A DNA stretch of 64,000 nucleotides, from positions 62,001-126,000 of the forward strand of contig RSEH01000028.1 in assembly GCA_006503475.1 (NCBI GenBank), written 5' to 3'. The translations under genes and the position numbers were made by a program. The notes beneath the pieces are model-generated. The model searched no databases and was not told where the DNA came from. It saw only the letters and a program-made list of their open reading frames with translations. Origin of the DNA: Stentor roeselii. Lineage: Eukaryota; Ciliophora; Heterotrichea; Heterotrichida; Stentoridae. Each line of letters begins with the position of its first letter. Within the stretch, counting starts at the first letter, position 1. Below, piece by piece: positions 55,670 to 64,000 of this stretch.

Positions 55670-58600
55670 TTATTTAAACTTCAGTAATTTTGAATCCTTT
55701 TCCGAGTTTAGTACTAGCAAAAGCTGGTCTTTTCCACTTGTCATGCTTAATGTCTCCAACTCGTAACCCTCGTATCGTTCAAAAGGGATTTCTATGGTTT
55801 TAACTGGAGTTTGTGAAGGACTGATCTCTAAAATATCAAGCATGGACAACGAGAGAGTGGTACCGATTAACAAATACTCACCATTTTCACTGAACTTCAA
55901 AAATTTCACATCAGATTTTTGCAGAGTTTTAATGAACTCTGTTTCATTTATAGTGAAGATTTTAATTCCGATTTTTTGAATATAAACAGCAACTAGTCCA
56001 AAATCACTAACAGTCACAAGCCTAATGGGTGAATCAAAAGAAACTTTCCTCAGACATTTCGCAGACCTGACCTCATGCATGATCATAACTCCATTAACAG
56101 AAAGCGAAAGTAAAATATTATATTTCTCCTGCACAGCAAGTTGTCTAATAGCTTCAGAATGTCCAAGATAAATCTTAAAAGGTTTAATTTTATCGTCTTT
56201 CTGTGCAAAAGTGAGCCAAGCAGCAATAGAAGTATCTAAACTTCCAGTGAACAAGACATCACTCGTTGCAGTGACACAAGTAACAAGTCCAGCATGATGA
56301 TGAACCGATTTAATAAGTCCTCCTCTCAATGTATGTACTTTAAACGAGTTATCCATATGAAACCCAGACACGACCATATCTTCCCCCCAAAGACAATACT
56401 GCTCAGCACTTCTAATAAGCACCAAATGATTCCCTTGATTAAAAGTGTACTTCCACTGCACCGCTTCTTCCCAATCACTAAGTTTCATATCTCTAACTCC
56501 TTCTAACCTTACTAAATTCGCTTTATCCAGTGTATTTTCCTTACAAAGAAACAAAAAAGCTCCAGAAACCCTAAGACTCCAAATTCCCATCTGATTGTTC
56601 AACAAGCAAAGAACAGGACTCGCAACTGAAACACATTCATTATCCAAAACATTCAACATCTTCACCCTTTCCAAGATACTCGCAGAGGACTTCACTATTT
56701 CCTTCTGTGGATGAGGAGTCTTCATCAACTGCACAGGAGTCTGTCCAAAGTGAACCACTTGTTCGATGTACCCTTGAAGAGTCTCCAAGTCAGTCGTTTT
56801 AAACAGTTTCTTGAAGTTATCCTCATAAGAAATCGAACTGAACAAGTTAAAAACTTCAATCGCTGCCTGGTTCTTCTGCCGAAATCCAAAAATCAAGTCG
56901 ATCCACTCATGTAAGTGACTCGATACAAAGTGAGACTCAAGGGCTTTCCGATGTTTTATCACGAAATCGATCGGGTTCGAAGCCCACGGCGGAAGCTCGA
57001 CATGATTCACCAGGACTGAGTCTTGTCGACACCCGAAGTGTTCTTTATTGACGTTTAAAAGCATTTCAGGCAAATAGTACATTTCAGGCACCAGTTCTTT
57101 CACATCTCCAGTCGTTCCTTGCCCACTTTCCCAGGCGGCTTCAATGCTGTAAAAAAGACGGTCGGGGACGTCAAAAGTCCCGCCTTGAAGACTTTTAGCC
57201 ATTTCTGTGAATGGGTCAATTCGGACGAGATAGTGAAGGACGACCCCTGCACTTGAGTAGTGAGAACCGTAGTGAAAGGAGTCTACTTCTTCTTCTTGGA
57301 ACATGGAGTACTTTCGTGTCGCTTCGGATTTGCCCTCGTCTGACTGTGCACCGATTGGAAAGGATAAGTTGCGGTAAATGGACTCGTCTTCGAAGCGTAA
57401 ATCGGGACTTTTGTAGTCTTTTAACACCCATGGAAAAACTGGGTATTGGCTTATGTCGTTGAATGAACGACTGGCAAGTTTGTTTAGGAGAAGAAGGTAT
57501 TCTAGGTTTGAGATTTGACCTTTTACCCAGGATTTTCTGTAGAATGGAAGAAGCTTTTTAGACTCTTTTACTACTTTTCCGTAGGATCTTGCCCAGCTCT
57601 TCATGAAGTCTAGAACTTGATTGCAGTTTTCTTCGCTGAATACGTTGAATAACATTGACTTACCGTTTTTGAAAAATAACTCGAAGGCTGTCATACGGTG
57701 GATGAACCTTCTAGGAAAGACTTCATCGATTTCACTGATTTTCCAGATTTTTTCTGTTTTTTTCTTGGATATCGTGAACTCAAGAGCACTAGCAAAGAAA
57801 ATCCCATCTTTCGGTTTTTCTTTCCCTTCACTTACAAATAGCAAATAATCATGCGAGAATTCCAGAATTCCAAAAAGACTTGAATCCGCAGAGATTCTTT
57901 CACACTCAACTCGAATGGTATCTTCCAAGTCACAAGAAAAATTTGAAGGTTTTAGGTCTTCCTCTTCACTGCTAATCTGCACTTCCGGACTAATTTCTTC
58001 ATTAGTTTTAAAGAAATGTAGATTAATATGATGCGGGGACATAAGACTAAAGCGTGTTTTACTCGGAAAACTAGGAATTTCAATCTCTTGATAAGATTTC
58101 TTAAGCAGCAACATGCGACCCATGCCATCAACAACTTGTTTCAACCTAAACTTGCCGACTTGACTTCCATTAAGTATAAGTTTCAAGTTCTCAAAGTTAT
58201 CACAAAACTCTTTATAAGTCTTCTGAGCCATTCTACGGTTTCGGTCTTGTTTTTGTTCATAAATATTTCTATAGTTTTTAAAGACCACTAGTTTATTTTC
58301 TACAAATTTCTGAACTTTATCAAAAGAGTCTTCATTTTTAAACTCTTGAGGACGAGAAGATTCAATTTTAACTGTAGAAGATATAAAGTTTAACTTCATT
58401 GAAGTACTTGCCAGGAAGAAAAAGTGAATTTTTGACAACCAGGCCTCAGAGGTGAGAAGATTGAGTAGGTCTTCATTATTATCTTTCACAAGTTTATACC
58501 TTTGGAACAGTTCTTTCATTTCAATTAAAAAGTTCTTCGAGTCAGTTCTAGTAAAGTCGACATAATTCGTGAGGAACAAAATATTTTTATTACGGTCAGA

Positions 58601-61600
58601 GTGAACCACTCGAGACCTTCCAGTGGAATGAACGTCAAGTTTCCTATCAATTAAAAGTCTATAAAACGCTTCTAATTCCACATCAGTGATGCGATTTTTC
58701 GACTCAATTTCAGAAAGTGCCTCAGTGTCTCTAATGAAATCTTTTAAAAAGTCAAGAATCGGATTTTGTTTATCATGAGATAAAAGCTCAGTGCACTCTG
58801 CAATGATGTATTGCGTGAGGAACTTCACTGAATGCATGGTATCATCTTTTCGTTCTCTTAAAGATGTGTAAAAATCAGTGAATTTCTCATAACTTCCTGC
58901 AGAAAAGCGACTTTCCCATCGATTTCTAAATTCATTGCTCATTGTCAGATATCCTAAGTTCCCTGGTCCTCCTTTTAAAACGAATTTCAAGCTTTCAATG
59001 AGTTTGCTATGCTGTTCTAAAGAAAGACCAATGAAGATGAATTTAAGGATAAGTCTAAGAAAGCCTCCATCTCTCAAGTAAATTGAATTTTCTGATAAGT
59101 CCTTCTGTGGACTCTCACGCATGCACATTAATAACAAGTCGAATGATAAAAGAGGAATCGGAGGATGAGTCGAGGAAATCATCTGAAGTGCTTCAGCGGT
59201 TTCAACGATAAATCCAACAAGATTCACATAAAGTCCCAAGTCGAAAGCACTGTTACCTGAACAGCTGAAATCAAGTAAATCTTCAAGTACTCCAATAAAA
59301 TCTAAAAAATGAACCACGACACTTTTTCCTGTGGTACTTTCAAAAAGCTCAGCTTTAAACATACTGCGATTCAGTTCTTTCAACAAGCAGGTAAAAAAAT
59401 CAAGACACCAGGTCAGGCCACCTGGGTGAATATCAGGAATTGCAGTTAAAAACTTTCGAAGCTTGTTGAAATTCCTGCTTTTCGCACAAGTTACAAAAAC
59501 TTTTATTCCAAGACTCTTGGTCTGCTCTGGGACCATTCTATAAATTTCAATAAGCCAGAAGGGAAAGTCCTCGCGGTCATATAAAAGAACTGCGAAATTT
59601 TCTTTTTCTGATTCAATTTCAAGTCTTTTTAGAAATTTTTCCTTTTCTTGACAAAAAGGTAGTCTTTTTGTAATGATTTTTAAAAATGTGATAAATTTTT
59701 CAGCTTTTTTCTTTTCAGTCATTTCTACAGCTTTTTTACAAAAAATGATTAATTCTTCAAAAGTTTCAGTGAGGATGTTTTTTTCGAGGTACTTGTCGAT
59801 AGAACTGCTGAAACCATGAATGAATTCAAATTCGTCTTTCATACTTTGAACTTGCTTCTTGTCCTTCGCTAGGTCTTCACAGTAGTCTTCGCAAAGCTTT
59901 AAAACGAACTTCAAAAGACATGCCTGGGCCTGACCTTCATTAATTTCTTTCATCAAGAAGACAACTGAGAAATAAAGAGAATCAAAACATTCTTTCTTGA
60001 AGTGTTTTTTTGATAAAATTTCAAGAAATTTAAATAAAAGATCACGGTTTTGACTGAACATCGCGAAAACTATTACGAGGATCCCGTCAACGTTTTCAGG
60101 TTCGATTTCATCTGGGATCACATTTTGCCAGATCTCTAGAAAAGACTCAGAAGCGTCTTTTTGAACTGCGCTCAGCTGGTCGAAGATGCCGTAAAGACTT
60201 TCAGCCTCACATTTAAAATGACGACGTACGTTTAAAGAAAGGACTCCTGTGTAGTGGCTGTGACTTTCACTGTCTAAATCCTTCCAAAGCTTCTTATTCA
60301 GGAAGAGACTTTTGAAACTTGTCAGGTTTAAACATGGGTTCCATTCTAAGTGGCCTACAATGTTTATTAGTGCGTCGACTAACTGAACGTTTGGCTTTTT
60401 TATGCTTTCTTCTAGCACGAATGTCAAAAGACCGAAGAATTCTTCGTTTAGGATCATTTCCACGGACTGGGCAATGCAAACATCTGCTATCATGTTGAGC
60501 AAAGTAATAATTCCTGCTCTATCAGCTGCCTGTTTAATCAGAGGTAAAAAAATATTCAATCCTCCATTAGCAGCAATAGCTTCAATAATACTAACTCCAT
60601 TAAATCGTTCACATTCATCAACAATGTCAACACGTTCAACATTAGAAACTTCAGGAAGCCTACTTCGAGGATGCCAAAAAAAGTGAATATTTTCATAAAT
60701 ATACTTCAAAGTCGGTTTGTCACTTTGAATCACTTCTGAAGTCGAAACCGCTTCAGGGTTAAACCCAAGGTTATACTGGAAACTCATAAAGTAAACCTCA
60801 CGAAATTGATTCAAAGTTAATGACTTTTTCAGAATAAACAAAGAAATAATCCTGCCTTTAAAAGAACTAATCAATTTTTCAGAGTTTCCTATAAGTAACT
60901 TGCAAAAAGTTTCTTTAGGTCGAGTGAGTTTTCCTGAAGTTTTCGTTGGAATTTTGTTGGAATTAATAAAAATGTCGACTTCGGCCTTGTCATTTTTGAA
61001 TAAAAGACTTGAAGTTGACTTTAATGATAAGCCTAATAAGTTCCATTGTTTTTCTATTAACTGACTTGAACCAGTGACAGTGAAAGTGATTCCGTCTTGG
61101 AAGTACTGGAAGACCAGGTCGCCTCCGATCATGCTTAAGACTAGTGAATGGTTTCCTTGACTGTTAAAAACAAGCAACTCACAGTTTTGAGAAGTATCAT
61201 CTGGGTACATCCAGAAGAATACTGAAAAGTCTTTTGAACCTAAAAGGCTTTCACTTGGAGAGACTTCACATTTTAAGATACTTTTGTTACTTCGGAAGCA
61301 AAAGTAACGAGTTGAAGAAAGACAAGTGTGGTTCTTTTCAAACTTGTAGTGATCTGTGTAGCAGCAAGAGTTCTTCACTCCTTTTGCTAGACAGTCTAGC
61401 ATGATACCTTGTTTTTCTTTGAACTTAGCGCATTTTCCGCTGATATCAATTATTTTCTTTAGTTCCTGGGGAGTGACATGATGACAGATAACGATCGGCA
61501 GGGTGTTAGAAATAAACTCCATCAAAAACCGATTAGAAGTCCTGCAAAAAGCATCAAGCAACAAGTCAGTAGTCCTGGAATTTGCAAAATGAGCAGCATT

Positions 61601-63919
61601 ATAGCAATCCTCAAGGCAAGCCTTCACATGTTCAAAGTAATCCTGAGTGGAATCAAGCTGATCACTATCAGTGAGCAGTTCAACAACAAGAGGAATAACC
61701 TCAGGAGTCCTGACCATCCTCATCTGCGGTTTTCCCAAATTATTACATTCAAACAAAATATACAAAAGACTTTCAATCGACTTCGAGTAAATCAAAGACC
61801 GAATCTTTGCAAATCTTTCAGTTCTAATCAAATTCGCGATTTTACTAAAGTCAAAGTCCTGAAGGTTCTTCTTACAAGTCGGGTTTTCTTCAATTAAAAA
61901 CCTGACACATTCAAAACAACTGACCCACAAATCAATGATTTCTTCTTCTTCAGGGGCAGTTTCGATGATGACTTCTTTTAAAGTGATCAACATTCGCGCC
62001 CTTGCGAAGCCTTCTTGAACATTGCGTTTTGAAGAGTTTTCTTTAAGAATCGACTGCATACTTCCGAGAAGTTTTATTTTCATTGATGTTTTTCGCATTG
62101 TTTTAAGAAGGTTGCCGAATTTCAGGTAGTTGCTTTCGTTTTGAAATCGTAAAATGAAACTTAAACAAGTCATGCAAAGGTCTGAACAGTCAGGGTCGTA
62201 TAAAAAACTTTCTGTTATGATCAGGTCCATGATGGTCCCTGAGTTGTTCAGCTCGTCACCTTTGAACTGACTTAAAAAGAACTTTACATTTAAAAAGAAG
62301 TCAACAAGTAGTTCAGGTGTCTTTCCAGACCTTTTAATAAACCCGATAACAGCAAAAATCGCTTCAATAAGTCCAGAAGTAATTGAAACTTGTACAAATT
62401 CTTCATCAACTAAAGCTTGCTCCTGTAGCCATTTATTGACTTTAACAAGATGCAGAACATTTTCACTGTAAATCTTGATAGTGTCGATTATTGACTTGCA
62501 GATATTTCGAAGGTTCTGATTTCCAGTCATGATAAATTTTTTCCAGATGTTGTTCCAGGTCTCAAGAGCAGCCTGTTCATATCCCAGCCTGTCTTCCTGC
62601 GCAGATCTGACTTCGAACAAAGGAACAGAAAACAAAAGTTCTACAAGTCGACAGTCAAAAACAAAATCAAAAGAAAGTCCTTGTTTCTTGCGAGTTAGAA
62701 GGCCGAGGTATTTTTCCAGGAACTGAAGAATAAAGCTTTGAACCTGCGGAGGACGACGGGCAAGCATGTCGTTGATGTCCTGTTTAATTCATACTTTTTG
62801 AAGAATCATTGAACAGAAAAGTATGGGAATCCCTTCCTTGTCACTTCCAACGTAAGCCACGGTCATGATGTCTAAAAGTAACTTGAAACATTTCCCGATT
62901 ATCCCTTCGTCTTCTTCGAAAAACTTGGAGGTCCCGAAGAAGTAAAACTGAAGATAGTTCTCTAATGTATGGAAAAAAACGTTGTTGATTTTGTCAGAAT
63001 TCGCCTTGAAAAAATGCCTCACTGTCTCAAGACGGTTACTTTGACTGCATAAAAGTCGTAAAAGTCGCAAAGAAATCAGGTATTTTTCTATTGCAAGCTC
63101 AGTGTTCGTCGATTGTTTATGAGAGCAAAAATCCTGCACCTCTAATAAATATACTAAAACTGAAGGAAGGGATAATGAAATAAAGTCTGATAAATGGTTC
63201 AACTCGACTTTTGAAAGCATTTCAATTCCTTGAAGTAAAAAATGGATCAGGTCTGTATTGCAGATCTCTTGACTAGAAGTCGAAAAAATACTAAGAGCTT
63301 TTTGAAAACCGAGAAAAGGGTAGATACAATTCGCAGTTGCATAAAAACTTGGAGATTTCAGCAAAGTTGATAAGAAAGTAAGTAAAAAACTAGAAATCAT
63401 GTAAAGGTCAGAGTCCTTCACGTCAGCTTTTTTCTTGTTAATAATCAGCTCATAAACCAGAGTCAAAAACCCAAAAAAGTCGATAATAAAATTTTCTGGT
63501 TTCGATTTGTGAAGAATCCACAAAACCACTTCCTTGATATGCGAAATCATGTTTTTTTCTATTTTCACCTTTCCATTGAAAGTTTTTAAAATAAAAGACA
63601 GGTTCCAAAAAATTGGTCTAGATTTAGTGAAGATCATAAGGATCATCTCTTGAGTACTTTCATTGTCCTTCGCTATTTCCCTTATCGCTTTCACGAAAAC
63701 CTCATGAGCCGCTTTGCAACAGGCTGCCAGGACTTCTTTTTGAATGAGGATTTCTTCAGGTTCTTTTTCTTTTAATTCCTTTTCAATGAGTTGAGCGGAG
63801 TTGATGAATTCGAAGATGTCAGATGAACTTTGGTCTAAGAACTTCACACAAGCCGTGGTCAGTTCAGGAAACTCTTGCAAGTTCAGAAGTTTCGCTTTGG
63901 GATTCGCTCTGTCTGACAT
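55670..63919 (-). CDS. Giant BEACH-WD40 protein (neurobeachin/LYST type), one 15-nt intron
   Basis: Exon 1 (62795-63919, 375 codons) and exon 2 (55670-62779) join across gtatgaattaaacag, giving 2,744 residues. After long helical ARM-like repeats comes a ConA-like lectin domain at about 870-1035 (SVFFWMYPDD, ELLVFNSQGNHSLVL), a helical middle, a PH-BEACH domain at about 1995-2110 and the BEACH domain at about 2120-2400 (ISNLEYLLLLNKLASRSFNDISQYPVFPWVL in pieces, HYGSHYSSAGVVLHYLVRIDPF, FGFRQKN). A WD40 propeller ends the protein (TSDVLFTGSLDTSIAAWL). BEACH proteins steer lysosome size, phagosome fusion and membrane traffic. The order matches neurobeachin and LYST relatives; which subfamily is uncertain. 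Confidence 0.93.
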
Positions 63920-63942
63920 TTTTATTGGAACATAATGATTAA

Positions 63943-64000
63943 TTAGTCGGATTCGTCTTCTGAATCCAGGGATAAGTACTTTGATAGTTCTAAAATTGCT
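63943..64000 (-). CDS. C-terminal end of a further gene, 18 codons
   Basis: The minus-strand frame open at the right edge reads AILELSKYLSLDSEDESD and stops at TAA (63943-63945). The acidic Ser/Asp end fits a real coding terminus, and the space of 23 nt to the BEACH start is in line with other tandem spacings here. Too little is present to name it. Confidence 0.5.
   Translation of the reverse strand, partial: AILELSKYLSLDSEDESD

Noticed and set aside
61500-61510. Single GGGTGTTA inside the BEACH gene
   Set aside because: One unit in coding sequence is expected by chance.
1-64000. Ciliate stop-codon reassignment (TAA/TAG to Gln or TGA to Trp)
   Set aside because: Frames end at all three stops next to conserved C termini, and conserved Trp and Gln use standard codons.
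1-64000. tRNA genes, CRISPR arrays, virus-like or LTR elements
   Set aside because: I looked for B-box-like GGTTCGAATCC, spaced direct repeats and reverse transcriptase, integrase or capsid-like frames and saw none; GGTTCGAAGCC near 56970 lies in the BEACH coding frame without a fold.

Overview
The window looks like macronuclear DNA of a heterotrich ciliate, most likely Stentor. Genes are AT-rich, packed on both strands and often only 3-25 nt apart. TAA, TAG and TGA all end genes and conserved tryptophans are TGG, so the code is standard. Ten genes or exon pairs are rejoined cleanly by removing GT...AG introns of exactly 15 nt. The 8-nt unit GGGTGTTA, a rotation of the heterotrich telomere repeat (CCCTAACA)n, occurs at two internal places. 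The organism call rests on these traits and on memory of the family, not on a search.

Layout. 1-13.7 kb: the end of a phosphoglycerate dehydrogenase gene, kinesin-13, a cold-shock-domain protein, a KNL1-like kinetochore candidate 4 nt upstream of a Vps4-like AAA ATPase, glycine cleavage H protein, a NEK kinase, a MORN protein, a UBTD-like ubiquitin-domain protein, a WDR53-like protein, an armadillo protein and several orphans. 14-24 kb: ribosomal proteins P1 and eL28, profilin, a Myb factor, cathepsin L, an IQ/DUF4378-like protein, a SHIPPO-repeat ciliary protein and an STK32-like kinase. 24-32.4 kb: coiled-coil, IQ/TPR and FHA proteins. 32.4-36.4 kb: a gene-poor, AT-rich stretch with one secreted lysozyme-like gene and a decayed coding region; a second decayed region lies at 30.1-30.6 kb. 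36.4-43.3 kb: a second NEK kinase, a cytosolic carboxypeptidase, an importin-alpha-like protein, a C2H2 zinc finger and a His-rich mitochondrial protein. 43.7-53.0 kb: a tandem pair of very large proteins that join a WD40 propeller to a six-helix cation-channel domain. 53-64 kb: a secreted orphan, a PTEN-like phosphatase, a 2,744-residue BEACH/WD40 protein and the last codons of one more gene.

Many products belong to the microtubule, ciliary and cortical machinery (kinesin-13, carboxypeptidase acting on tubulin tails, SHIPPO, MORN, NEKs, profilin, IQ proteins) or to membrane traffic and phosphoinositide signalling (Vps4-like, BEACH, PTEN-like). Neighbours do not form obvious metabolic operons. 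The most striking items are the WD40-channel pair, loss of key catalytic residues in three otherwise well-preserved proteins (H protein lipoyl lysine, Vps4-like Walker A, PTEN-like signature histidine), the uniform stop-bearing 15-nt introns and the internal telomere repeats. I saw no retrovirus-like, Polinton-like or other virus-derived element.
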